Assembly: GCF_021233355.1 (NCBI RefSeq)
Contig: NZ_CP089507.1
Coordinates: 3,101,001-3,165,000 of the forward strand
Source of the DNA: Luteimonas fraxinea
GTDB lineage: Bacteria > Pseudomonadota > Gammaproteobacteria > Xanthomonadales > Xanthomonadaceae
Reading direction: 5' to 3'
Length of the DNA: 64,000 bases
This document shows, piece after piece, positions 1-7,750 of the stretch (position 1 is the stretch's first letter; every line of letters starts with the position of its first letter). The position numbers were made by a program, and so were the translations under genes. Under the pieces are notes generated by a model. That model was given only the letters and a program-made list of their open reading frames with translations. It searched no databases and was not told where the DNA came from.

Positions 1-1125
1 CCGGACATGGGCGCGCGTCGCCGCATCGCCGCACGCAGCACATCGCTCGAAGGCGAGAACGGCGCGGCGCAGTTCCATCGCGCCGAGGTCGACGGTCTGC
101 AGCCGGATACGCTCTACGCCTGGCGTGTGCAGGGCGGTGGCACCTGGAGCCCGTGGATGCAGACGCGCACTGCGGCCGCGGCCGACGCGCCGCTGACACT
201 GCTGTATTTCGGCGACACCCAGAACAAGAACGCCAGCCTGAGCACGCGCGTGTTGCGCGAAGCGCATCGGCAAGCGCCCGACGCCAAGCTCGCGCTGTTC
301 GCCGGCGATCTGGTCAGCGGCGGCGACGGCGAAGACGACAACGAGTGGGGCGAGTGGTTCGACGCGGTCGGCCCACTGGCGACGATGGTCGTCAACGCGC
401 CGGCGCCCGGTAACCACGAGTACTGGGAAGAATTCGAGGACACGCCGCAGGAGCGTCGCGTGCTCGGCGGCCACTGGCCGCGCACCTTCGCGCTGCCGGC
501 CAATGGCGCGCCCGGCGCGGAGCAGACCAGCTACTGGTTCGACTACCAAGGCGTGCGCGTGGTGGTGCTCGACGGCACGTCCGCGCTCGACCTCGGCACG
601 GCCGAAGCGCAGGCCGCGTGGCTCGATCGCACGCTGGCCGCCAATCCGCATCCCTGGTCGATCGCGCTGATCCACCAGCCGATGTATTCTCCGCGCCAGG
701 ATCGCGACAACGTCGCCCTGCGCGAACAGGTGCTACCGGTGCTGGAGCGACGCCGCGTCGATCTGGTGCTGCAGGGCCACGATCACGTCTACGGGCGGCG
801 TCCCGGTGAGGACGCGAAGCGCGCGACGCCGCAATACCTCGTGTCGGTGGTCGGCGCGAAGCAGTACCGCCTGTCGGACGGTGCACGTCGCGACATGGCG
901 CCGACGGCGGAGGACACCCAGTTGTTCCAGGTCATCCGTCTCGATGGCGACACGCTGCATTACGAATCGCGTACCGCGACCGGCCGTCTCTATGACGCGT
1001 TCGAGATCCGCGGCGCGACGCCGGAGACGCGCACGCTGCACGAGATCACCGAGGGCCGCATCGCGCCGCGCGATTGCGCACGCGACGAAACGCTCAAGGG
1101 CCGCGCCGACCGGTGCTGGGAGTGA
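1..1125 (+). CDS. Purple acid phosphatase-like metallophosphoesterase (5' partial)
   Basis: The frame is open to the left edge, so the N-terminus (probably signal peptide and part of a fibronectin-like domain) lies outside the window. The visible protein starts with the end of a small beta domain (DGLQPDTLYAWRV resembles the end of a purple acid phosphatase N-terminal domain), followed by a calcineurin-like metallophosphatase domain. All expected metal-binding blocks are present in order: YFGDTQ, FAGDLV, PGNHEY, IHQPMYS and GHDHVYGR. The family hydrolyses phosphomonoesters with a two-metal centre and is usually secreted. Its stop codon overlaps the start of the exported pyrophosphatase (TGATG), so the two are probably co-translated and may release phosphate outside the cytoplasm together. 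The exact substrate cannot be read from the sequence. Confidence 0.88.
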   Translation, partial: PDMGARRRIAARSTSLEGENGAAQFHRAEVDGLQPDTLYAWRVQGGGTWSPWMQTRTAAAADAPLTLLYFGDTQNKNASLSTRVLREAHRQAPDAKLALFAGDLVSGGDGEDDNEWGEWFDAVGPLATMVVNAPAPGNHEYWEEFEDTPQERRVLGGHWPRTFALPANGAPGAEQTSYWFDYQGVRVVVLDGTSALDLGTAEAQAAWLDRTLAANPHPWSIALIHQPMYSPRQDRDNVALREQVLPVLERRRVDLVLQGHDHVYGRRPGEDAKRATPQYLVSVVGAKQYRLSDGARRDMAPTAEDTQLFQVIRLDGDTLHYESRTATGRLYDAFEIRGATPETRTLHEITEGRIAPRDCARDETLKGRADRCWE

Positions 1126-1733
1126 TGCACGTGCGCAATCGAATGTCCGCAACGCTGCTCGCCGCCGCACTCGCCAGCGCGACGCCGTTCGCGGCGCATG
1201 CCGCGACACCGCCCGCGCATGATCGCCAGCCGGCGAACGCGCCGGACGAGGCGGTGCTGCTGGTCGAGATTCCGGCGGGCGGTTTCACCAAGTACGAGAG
1301 CGATGCCGAAGGCCGGATCTTCGTCGACCGCTTCCTGTCGATGCCGATGGCCTACCCGGCGAACTACGGCTCGATGCCCGGCACCCATGCCGGGGACGGC
1401 GACCCGCTCGACGCACTGGTGCTGACGCGCGCTCCGCTGCACCCGGGCGTGCTGATCCGCTTCCGCCCGCTGGGCGTGCTGCGGATGATCGACGGCGGCG
1501 ACGCTGACGAGAAGATCATCGGCGTGCCGGCCGACGACGTGGATCCCACGTATGCCGGCATCCGTTCGATCGACGATCTGCCGGCGATGGAGCGCGAGCG
1601 CATCGAAGCGTTCTTCCGCGTCTACAAGGATCTGCCGGCCGGCAGCAAGCGCGTGGAACTGCGTGGCTGGGGCGGGATAGACGAAGCAAAGGCGGTGATG
1701 CGCGCCGCGAAGGACGGCTTCGACGCGAAGTGA
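1125..1733 (+). CDS. ppa: Exported (periplasmic) family I inorganic pyrophosphatase
   Basis: Hydrolyses pyrophosphate to two phosphates. The catalytic domain (about residues 40-200 of 202) carries the family I blocks: FTKYES, PANYGSMPGT, the acidic signature DGDPLDAL, and YKDLPAGSK followed by GWGG. In front of it is a clear signal peptide (basic MHVRNRM, hydrophobic SATLLAAALASATPFA, then AHAA), which is unusual because the common enzyme is cytosolic. The start is the ATG that overlaps the phosphatase stop; a second ATG six codons later is possible. Its gene partner is also a secreted-type phosphatase, which supports a role in scavenging phosphate in the periplasm. A second, cytosolic pyrophosphatase would be expected elsewhere in the genome (inference). 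Confidence 0.9.
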   Translation: MHVRNRMSATLLAAALASATPFAAHAATPPAHDRQPANAPDEAVLLVEIPAGGFTKYESDAEGRIFVDRFLSMPMAYPANYGSMPGTHAGDGDPLDALVLTRAPLHPGVLIRFRPLGVLRMIDGGDADEKIIGVPADDVDPTYAGIRSIDDLPAMERERIEAFFRVYKDLPAGSKRVELRGWGGIDEAKAVMRAAKDGFDAK

Positions 1734-1752
1734 GTGCGGACCGCGTCGCGTT

Positions 1753-2406
1753 TCAACTGCAGAACTGCTCGCGCGCCAGCACGGCGTCCTGCAGCAGGGC
1801 GAGTTCGCGGGGTGATGCCACGTCGGGTGTCGTCGCAATGAGCCCGCGGATCGCCGGGCACGGGCTGTCGGTGTAGCCGGGCGGCCACAGTCCCACGAGT
1901 TGCGCGAAGCCGCGCACGACGTCTTCCGGCGTGATCTGGCGGCGCCTCCGGAAACGTTCCGGGCGCGCCTCGAACGGCGTGCGCCAGGCATCGCGTTGGC
2001 CCGGCAGACGTTCGGCGAACGCGACGGGCGCGGCGTCACCCAGCAGTGCGCCGTAGTCGAGACGCGTGGCGGTCTCGGGTGATGTGTGCGTCGTGTCCGT
2101 CGAGGACTCGGATGCCGTGCGGGATGGCGCTGTCGCGCGACGCGGCGTCGGTGCGCGCGCATCGGCGATCGCAGGTGCGTGCCGTGGAGCAGGGGTGGCT
2201 GACGGCAATGGTGGCGGTGTCAGGAACACCACCTCGATTGCGACGGCAAACTTGTCGGGCACGCGCGCGTCATGCGCGGGCAGCCAGTACAGCACTGCGA
2301 TGCCGAACAGCACGGTGAGACCGGCAGAGGCGATGCGCGCGAACGTGTCGCTCGCGAACAGTCGTGTCGCGCCACGTCCGCGCCGGGATCTGGTGGCGTA
2401 TGCCAC
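1753..2406 (-). CDS. Hypothetical protein with one N-terminal membrane helix
   Basis: Function not recognised. The 217-residue protein begins with a short basic cytoplasmic stretch (to about residue 25), one membrane helix (about 26-45, IASAGLTVLFGIAVLYWL), then a proline- and alanine-rich linker (65-110) and a C-terminal part of about 100 residues that contains one Cys pair (SPCPAIRG and EQFCS). This layout fits an inner-membrane-anchored periplasmic protein. The start is GTG, chosen because AAGGAA lies six to seven bases upstream. It runs convergent with the pyrophosphatase and 104 bp downstream of the aminotransferase on the same strand, but a hairpin separates it from that gene. Confidence 0.6.
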   Translation of the reverse strand: MAYATRSRRGRGATRLFASDTFARIASAGLTVLFGIAVLYWLPAHDARVPDKFAVAIEVVFLTPPPLPSATPAPRHAPAIADARAPTPRRATAPSRTASESSTDTTHTSPETATRLDYGALLGDAAPVAFAERLPGQRDAWRTPFEARPERFRRRRQITPEDVVRGFAQLVGLWPPGYTDSPCPAIRGLIATTPDVASPRELALLQDAVLAREQFCS

Positions 2407-2432
2407 ATCGATTTCCTTCCATGGAATCGATG
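2406..2432. promoter_or_regulatory. Inverted repeat around the ribosome binding site of the 1753-2406 gene
   Basis: CATCGATT (2406-2413) is repeated inverted as AATCGATG (2425-2432). The repeat encloses the AAGGAA ribosome binding site of the unknown membrane protein. It could be an operator, or an mRNA hairpin that hides the start. No known regulator motif recognised. Confidence 0.3.
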
Positions 2433-2445
2433 CAGATTAATGGAA

Positions 2446-2471
2446 GGGCCCGCATGCGTGCACGCGGGCCC
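2446..2471 (-). terminator. Hairpin downstream of the class III aminotransferase gene
   Basis: GGGCCCGC (2446-2453) pairs with GCGGGCCC (2464-2471) around a 10-nt loop. On the minus strand the stem is followed by a modest T-containing stretch (TTCCATTAATC). Placed 40 bp after the aminotransferase stop, it probably ends that transcript. Confidence 0.55.
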
Positions 2472-2510
2472 GATCGGCCTCCCTCGTAAGAAGGCGATCG
2501 TTCCAGGCTG

Positions 2511-4007
2511 TCAGGCCGCAGCTGCGCTCGACTGTCGCGGACCTTCGCGCAATGCCTTGCCGACCATCGACACGAACAGCGCGATCTCGGTGTCGTCGAT
2601 GTTGAAGTGCGGAGTGAAGCGCAGCGAATTCGTGCCGCCGTGGATCACGCCCAGGCCCTGTTCGCGCAGCCATTCCTCGGTCGAGCCGGCGCCGTAGCAC
2701 TTGAACTGCGGCGCGAGTTCGCAGGAGAACAGCAGGCCGGTGCCCTGGACCTTCGTGATCAGGCCACCGAGTTCGGCCTTCAACGCTTCGAGCGCCTCGA
2801 CCGACTTGCGGCCGGCGTCGCGGATGTTGGCGCGCACTTCGGGCGTGAGCTGCGCGAGCACAGCGCAGGCCACATCCAGCGCACGCGGATTGGCGGTCAT
2901 CGTGTTGCCGTAGACACCGCTCTTGTAGAGCTTCGCGGCGTGCTCGGTCACGGCGAGCACCGACAGCGGGTACTGGCCGGCGTTGAGCGCCTTCGAGTAC
3001 GTCTCCATGTCCGGCGCATCGAGCCCTTCGAAGCCCGGGTAGTCGACGACCGACAGCACGCCGTGCGCACGCAGGCCGGCCTGGATCGAGTCGACCAGCA
3101 GCAGGCTGCCGTGGGCGCGGGTAAGTTCGCGCGCAGCGGCGTAGAACGCCGGCGGCAACGCGCGGCCCGGGTCGCCTTCGCCCATCACCGGCTCCAGGAA
3201 CACGGCTTCGACGAACCAGCCGTTCGCGTCCGCATCGGCGAAGGCCTGGCGCAGCGCGTCGGCGTCGTAGGGCGCGATCGCGATCAGCGAGTTTTCGTCG
3301 CGGAAGCTCGCGAGGTACTTCTTGTAGGTCGCGCGCGAGGAATCGGAATACAGCGCCGGGCGCTCGGTGCGGCCGTGGAAGCTGCCCTTGACCACGATGC
3401 GCTTGACCGTACGACCGGCATGGCGGCCACCCGGATCGGTCTGCGTGCGCGTGTTGATGTCGGCGATGCGCGCGGCGAGACCGACCGATTCGGAACCGGA
3501 GTTCAGGCACAGGAAGTGGCTGTACGGAGAACCGCCGCGGGTATGGCCGATCTCGCGACGCAGGGCGCGGTCGAGTTTCAGCTGCGACACGCTTGGCGTC
3601 ATGATGTTGGCCATCGGCACCGGCTGCGCCATCGCGGCGATCACGTCCTTCGGCGTGTGTCCGAAGCCGAGCATGCCGTAGCCGCCCGAATCGTGGAGCA
3701 CCGCGCCCTTGAGCGTGACGACCCACGGGCCGCGTGCGGTCAGCGCGACGTACGGGTTCACCGCATCGCCAGGATAGAAATTGATGTAGCCGGCCTGCAC
3801 GGCGCGCGCCTGCGCATCCTCGTCCAGATCGAGCAGATCGGCGAAGTCCTGCTTCAGCTGCGCATACGCGTCGGCGGCGGCCTGCGCAGCTTCGAGAAGC
3901 TCCGGGTGCGTCGCGGCGAAGCGTTCGAGCACATCGTCCGGCAGACCGGTGGTGCGGCGCGTGCCGCCATGGGCGCGCAGCGGGGCGAGGATCTGGATCA
4001 CGGACAT
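2511..4007 (-). CDS. PLP-dependent class III aminotransferase, substrate unknown
   Basis: Fold-type I aminotransferase of the class III (omega-aminotransferase-like) group. The phosphate-cup motif NSGSESV, the substrate-domain block GSFHGRTERPALYSDS, the cofactor aspartate in LLLVDSIQAG and the Schiff-base lysine in ETYSKALNAGQYPLSV are all visible. The usual DEVQTG block reads DSIQAG, keeping the aspartate and glutamine. The protein is 498 aa, longer than most class III enzymes because of an N-terminal segment of about 70 residues. The ATG at 4007 is chosen over an upstream GTG because AAGGAG lies eight bases before it. It is divergent from an Lrp/AsnC regulator, which suggests an amino acid or diamine substrate under amino-acid-responsive control (inference). 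Confidence 0.85.
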   Translation of the reverse strand: MSVIQILAPLRAHGGTRRTTGLPDDVLERFAATHPELLEAAQAAADAYAQLKQDFADLLDLDEDAQARAVQAGYINFYPGDAVNPYVALTARGPWVVTLKGAVLHDSGGYGMLGFGHTPKDVIAAMAQPVPMANIMTPSVSQLKLDRALRREIGHTRGGSPYSHFLCLNSGSESVGLAARIADINTRTQTDPGGRHAGRTVKRIVVKGSFHGRTERPALYSDSSRATYKKYLASFRDENSLIAIAPYDADALRQAFADADANGWFVEAVFLEPVMGEGDPGRALPPAFYAAARELTRAHGSLLLVDSIQAGLRAHGVLSVVDYPGFEGLDAPDMETYSKALNAGQYPLSVLAVTEHAAKLYKSGVYGNTMTANPRALDVACAVLAQLTPEVRANIRDAGRKSVEALEALKAELGGLITKVQGTGLLFSCELAPQFKCYGAGSTEEWLREQGLGVIHGGTNSLRFTPHFNIDDTEIALFVSMVGKALREGPRQSSAAAA

Positions 4008-4094
4008 GCGAATCACTCCTTGGGACGTCGGGGAGGGCCGGCAGCGCGCCTTTTCGATCGAGCGGCGCCGGCGCTCTCTCCATTATCTGGACGA

Positions 4095-4118
4095 TTCCGT
4101 CGAACGGAAGCGACGGAA
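4095..4118. promoter_or_regulatory. Inverted repeat in the aminotransferase/AsnC divergent region (candidate Lrp-type operator)
   Basis: TTCCGTCG (4095-4102) and CGACGGAA (4111-4118) form a perfect 8-bp inverted repeat with an 8-nt spacer, between the two divergent start codons. A TAGAAT box at 4133-4138 is a possible -10 element for the regulator gene. Lrp/AsnC proteins commonly control a divergent neighbour and themselves from such a site; that this is the site is an inference. Confidence 0.4.
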
Positions 4119-4168
4119 CGCCGAAGGAATCGTAGAATTTCGTCAGATCGCCGAACCGTGCCTCGCCC

Positions 4169-4600
4169 ATGTCCACTGAATCCGCTGATGTCCGCCTGCT
4201 GATGCTGCTGCGCGAGAACGCGCGCCTGTCGACCGCGGAAATCGCGCGCCGGCTGGGTCTGTCGCGCACCACCGTGCAGAGCCGCATCGAACGTTTGGAG
4301 CGCGAAGGCGTGATCAGCGGCTACACCGTGCGCGTGCGCGATGATTTCGAGCAGGGCCACATCCGCGCGCAGATCATGATCACCGTGCGCCCGCGGCAGA
4401 CCACGCCGGTGGTCACGGCCCTGCGGGCGATCGATGCGGTGCGGGCGCTGCATTCGGTCAGCGGGCCCTACGACCTGATCGCGCTGGGCGTCGTGCCGAC
4501 GGTAGCCGACATGGACGCACTGACCGATCGCATCGGCTACATCGAAGGCGTCGAGCGGACGACTTCGTCGATCATCCTGTCGACGAAGTTCGAGAGATGA
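4169..4600 (+). CDS. Lrp/AsnC family transcriptional regulator
   Basis: The 143-aa protein has the two family domains: an N-terminal winged helix-turn-helix (residues about 5-60; TAEIARRLGLSRTTVQSRIE is the recognition region) and a C-terminal RAM/ligand-binding domain (about 65-140) with the typical VSGPYDLIALGVV core. Members assemble as dimers to octamers and respond to amino acids. It is transcribed away from the class III aminotransferase, with an 8-bp inverted repeat between the genes, so that aminotransferase is its most likely target. The effector cannot be predicted. Confidence 0.9.
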   Translation: MSTESADVRLLMLLRENARLSTAEIARRLGLSRTTVQSRIERLEREGVISGYTVRVRDDFEQGHIRAQIMITVRPRQTTPVVTALRAIDAVRALHSVSGPYDLIALGVVPTVADMDALTDRIGYIEGVERTTSSIILSTKFER

Positions 4601-4619
4601 ATCTGTCTTCCGCTTGCGG

Positions 4620-4975
4620 AAGACGCGTTGGCCCCTCGCCCTCGGGGACTACGTGCCCGCCGGGGTAGAGGGGAGGACCATCGGCGGATGCCGATGGTGG
4701 GGTGAGGGCGGGGCTCGCGGATCAACCCAACACCTCTCCCCCCGGGAGAGGTCGATGCGCGTAGCGCATCGGATGAGGGCAGGGGCTTTCCCGCCGTCCC
4801 GTCCTGTCATCCCGGACTGGAAAGCACCCTCACCCCAACCCCCGCTCCGCGCCCCAGCCCTCGCTTCGCCGCGAGGGCGTTCATCGACACGCGAGCCAGT
4901 GGCTCGCAAACGTCTCTCTTCACCCCGAAGGGAGAGGGGCTCAAGCTTCGCCCCGCCGACCTCGTTGCCTGCCTT
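4620..4975. repeat. Intergenic dispersed-repeat region (CCCTCACCCC / GGGAGAGG type)
   Basis: The 411-bp gap before queA has no credible gene. It is built of short segments typical of xanthomonad intergenic repeats: GGGAGAGGTCGATGCGC, GATGAGGGCAGGGGCTTTCCC, CCCTCACCCCAACCC and GAAGGGAGAGGGGCT, in both orientations. A related assortment occurs upstream of the M13 genes at 24650-24760. The last bases (TACAAT, 4979-4984) could be a -10 box for queA. Confidence 0.6.
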
Positions 4976-5011
4976 CATTACAATGTCTCCCCCGCATTCC
5001 CCGCCGATCTC

Positions 5012-6052
5012 TTGAAGAAGTCCGACTTCCACTTCGACCTGCCCGAACATCTGATCGCCCAGGCCCCCTTGGCTGAGCGCTCGGCGAGCCGGCTGCTGAT
5101 CGTGCCGCCAGGCCAGGGCGCGTTCGAAGATCGGCACGTTCGCGACCTGCCGGACCTGTTGCAGCCGGGCGATCTGCTGATCTTCAACGACACGCGGGTG
5201 ATTCCGGCGCGCCTGTTCGGACAAAAGGACAGCGGCGGGCGCGTGGAAATCCTGATCGAGCGGCTGCTGCCCGGCAACGAGGCGCGCGCGCAGATCGGCG
5301 CCAGCAAGTCGCCGAAGCCGGGCGGGCGGATCCAGCTCGATGGCGGCGGCAGCGCCGAGGTGCTGTCGCGCGACGAGGGTTTCTACCAACTGCGGTTCGA
5401 GCTCGACGACACGCTGGAATCCTGGCTGCTGAAGGCCGGGCGCATGCCGCTGCCGCCCTATATCCGGCGCGAGCCGGGGCAGGACGACGCCGAGCGCTAC
5501 CAGACCGTGTTCGCGCGGGAAATCGGCGCGGTCGCGGCGCCGACGGCCGGTCTGCATTTCGACGATGCGCTGTTGACGCGACTGCGCGAGCGCGGCGTCG
5601 AGTTCGGGCACGTCACCCTGCACGTGGGCGCCGGCACGTTCCTGCCGATGCGGGTCGAAGATGTCCGCGAGCACCGCATGCACAGCGAGTGGCTCAACGT
5701 CGGCGCCGAACTCGTCGCGCAGATCCGCCGCACGAGAGAGGCGGGCGGCCGCGTGATCGCCGTCGGCACCACGGTCGTGCGTGCGCTGGAGAGCGCCAGC
5801 GTCGACGGCGAGCTGCATCCGTTCGCCGGCGAAACGCAGATCTTCATCTTCCCCGGCTACCGCATCCGCAGCGTCGACGCGATGGTGACCAACTTCCATC
5901 TGTCCGAATCCACGCTGCTGATGCTGGTCTCGGCGTTCGCCGGCAAGGACCGCGTGTTCGCCGCCTACGATCACGCCGTGCAGGCGGAATACCGTTTCTT
6001 CTCCTACGGCGACGCGATGCTGCTGTGGGGCGCCGACGCGCCCGCTGCCTGA
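5012..6052 (+). CDS. queA: S-adenosylmethionine:tRNA ribosyltransferase-isomerase
   Basis: Transfers the ribosyl part of SAM to 7-aminomethyl-7-deazaguanine at position 34 of tRNA, making epoxyqueuosine. The 346-aa protein shows the family start [34 protein letters not shown], the PTAGLHF motif, [11 protein letters not shown] and the C-terminal [13 protein letters not shown]. The start is TTG: this is where family homology begins, no in-frame ATG fits, and no strong ribosome binding site is visible, so translation may be modest. tgt, the preceding enzyme of the queuosine pathway, follows 25 bp downstream, probably in the same transcript. Confidence 0.96.
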   Translation: MKKSDFHFDLPEHLIAQAPLAERSASRLLIVPPGQGAFEDRHVRDLPDLLQPGDLLIFNDTRVIPARLFGQKDSGGRVEILIERLLPGNEARAQIGASKSPKPGGRIQLDGGGSAEVLSRDEGFYQLRFELDDTLESWLLKAGRMPLPPYIRREPGQDDAERYQTVFAREIGAVAAPTAGLHFDDALLTRLRERGVEFGHVTLHVGAGTFLPMRVEDVREHRMHSEWLNVGAELVAQIRRTREAGGRVIAVGTTVVRALESASVDGELHPFAGETQIFIFPGYRIRSVDAMVTNFHLSESTLLMLVSAFAGKDRVFAAYDHAVQAEYRFFSYGDAMLLWGADAPAA

Positions 6053-6077
6053 CCGTCGTCCGCGTTCAAGAGTCTCC

Positions 6078-7214
6078 ATGTCCAGATTGCAGTTCGAACT
6101 GATCACCACCGATGGCGTCGCGCGTCGCGGGCGCCTGACGTTTCCGCGCGGCACCATCGAAACGCCGGCCTTCATGCCGGTCGGCACCTACGGAACGGTC
6201 AAGGGCGTGCTGCCCGAACAGGTGCGCGCGCTGGGTGCGGAGATCATTCTCGGCAACACCTTCCATCTGTATCTGCGCCCGGGCCTGGAGGTCATCGAGG
6301 CGCACGGCGGCCTGCACGGCTTCGCACGCTGGGACAAGCCGATCCTCACCGATTCCGGCGGTTTCCAGGTGTTCTCGCTGGCGCACAAGCGCAAGATCAC
6401 AGAGGAAGGCGTCACTTTCGCGGCGCCCACCGATGGCGCCAAGGTGTTCCTCGGGCCCGAAGAAAGCATGCGCATCCAGAAGGTGCTCGATTCGGACATC
6501 GTGATGATCTTCGACGAGTGCCCGCCGGTGCAGATCGACGGCAAGCCGGTGCATCCGCGCGTGGTCGAGAAATCCATGGAACTGTCGCTGCGCTGGGCGG
6601 CGCGTTCCAAGCGGGCCCATGAAGGCAACGACGCCGCACTGTTCGGCATCGTGCAGGGCGGCGTGCACCACGACCTGCGCACGCGTTCGGCCGAGGGGCT
6701 CAAGGACATCGGTTTCGACGGCTACGCGATCGGCGGCCTCGCGGTCGGCGAGACCGAGGACGAGCGCAACGCGATGCTCGACCACACGGCGCCGCAGCTG
6801 CCCGAAGATCGTCCGCGTTACCTGATGGGCGTGGGCCGGCCGGAAGATCTGGTCGAAGCCGTCGCGCGCGGCGTCGACATGTTCGATTGCGTGATGCCCA
6901 CCCGCAACGCGCGCAACGGGCATTTCTTCACCTCGACCGGGGTGATCCGCATCCGCAATGCGAAGTTCGAGAAGGACCTGCGGCCGATCGAAGAGGGCTG
7001 CGGCTGCGAGGCCTGCAGCGGCGGCTTCACCCGCGCCTACCTCCGGCATCTGGACCGCTGCGGCGAGATGCTCGGCCCGATGCTCGGCACGCTGCACAAC
7101 CTCTGGTACTACCAGAAGCTCATGGCCGACATGCGCGCCGCGATCGCCGCGGGAACCTTTGCCGCGTTCCGGGAGTCCTTCTACAGCGCCCGGGCGGGGA
7201 ATCCGGGCGCCTGA
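6078..7214 (+). CDS. tgt: tRNA-guanine transglycosylase
   Basis: Exchanges guanine-34 of Asp, Asn, His and Tyr tRNAs for preQ1, the step before QueA. The 378-aa TIM-barrel enzyme has the expected catalytic aspartates in [13 protein letters not shown] (about residue 93) and [16 protein letters not shown] (about 268), and the zinc site [18 protein letters not shown] plus the downstream histidine region. Length and motifs match the bacterial family. It follows queA closely and precedes yajC-secDF, the usual gammaproteobacterial order. Confidence 0.97.
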   Translation: MSRLQFELITTDGVARRGRLTFPRGTIETPAFMPVGTYGTVKGVLPEQVRALGAEIILGNTFHLYLRPGLEVIEAHGGLHGFARWDKPILTDSGGFQVFSLAHKRKITEEGVTFAAPTDGAKVFLGPEESMRIQKVLDSDIVMIFDECPPVQIDGKPVHPRVVEKSMELSLRWAARSKRAHEGNDAALFGIVQGGVHHDLRTRSAEGLKDIGFDGYAIGGLAVGETEDERNAMLDHTAPQLPEDRPRYLMGVGRPEDLVEAVARGVDMFDCVMPTRNARNGHFFTSTGVIRIRNAKFEKDLRPIEEGCGCEACSGGFTRAYLRHLDRCGEMLGPMLGTLHNLWYYQKLMADMRAAIAAGTFAAFRESFYSARAGNPGA

Positions 7215-7319
7215 GCCGTCCCGGCGACGTCTTCGGCCCCATCACCGCCCATTCACCCGCTGCCCGGCCTGCGTCCGCGCCCGGCCGTGTCATAATCGCC
7301 CGCTGTCTGTTTTCGACCC

Positions 7320-7673
7320 ATGGATGCCCCGATGAATCTGCTGGACCTTGTGATCGCCCCCGCCCACGCCGCTGCTGCAGCTCCGGGCGCTGGCCCGAGC
7401 CTGCTGTCGACGCTGGCCTTCCCGATCATCCTGATCGCGATCATGTACTTCCTGATGATCCGCCCGCAGATGAAGCGCACCAAGGAACACCGCGCGATGC
7501 TCGAGAAGCTGTCGGTCGGCGACGAAGTCATCACCAACGGCGGCATCGCCGGCGTCGTGCGCAACATCGGCGATAGCTTCCTGACGATCGAAATCGCCGA
7601 GCGCGTGGAAATCCGCGTGCAGAAGGGTGCGGTCGGCAACGTGCTGCCCAAGGGCACGCTGAAGTCCGCCTGA
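7320..7673 (+). CDS. yajC: Sec translocon accessory protein YajC
   Basis: Small inner-membrane subunit of the SecDF-YajC complex, which helps drive protein export through SecYEG. One membrane helix (about residues 28-47, LAFPIILIAIMYFLMI) is followed by RPQMKRTKEHRAML, the family signature, and a small beta domain (LSVGDEVITNGGIAGVV). The 117-aa protein could also start four codons later at a second ATG; neither start has a strong ribosome binding site. A CATAAT box at 7291-7296 is a possible -10 element. It is followed by secD and secF on the same strand. Confidence 0.93.
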   Translation: MDAPMNLLDLVIAPAHAAAAAPGAGPSLLSTLAFPIILIAIMYFLMIRPQMKRTKEHRAMLEKLSVGDEVITNGGIAGVVRNIGDSFLTIEIAERVEIRVQKGAVGNVLPKGTLKSA

Positions 7674-7750
7674 TCCCGATCGTCGATCGTTGATCCTTCG
7701 TTCCGTCATCTCTCCAGGCGCCGCCCGCGTGCGGCGTCCGAGGCAAGGCA

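Noticed and set aside
4600..5011. Small open frames before queA
   Set aside because: They are made of the repeated intergenic segments and have proline/arginine-rich, non-protein-like composition.
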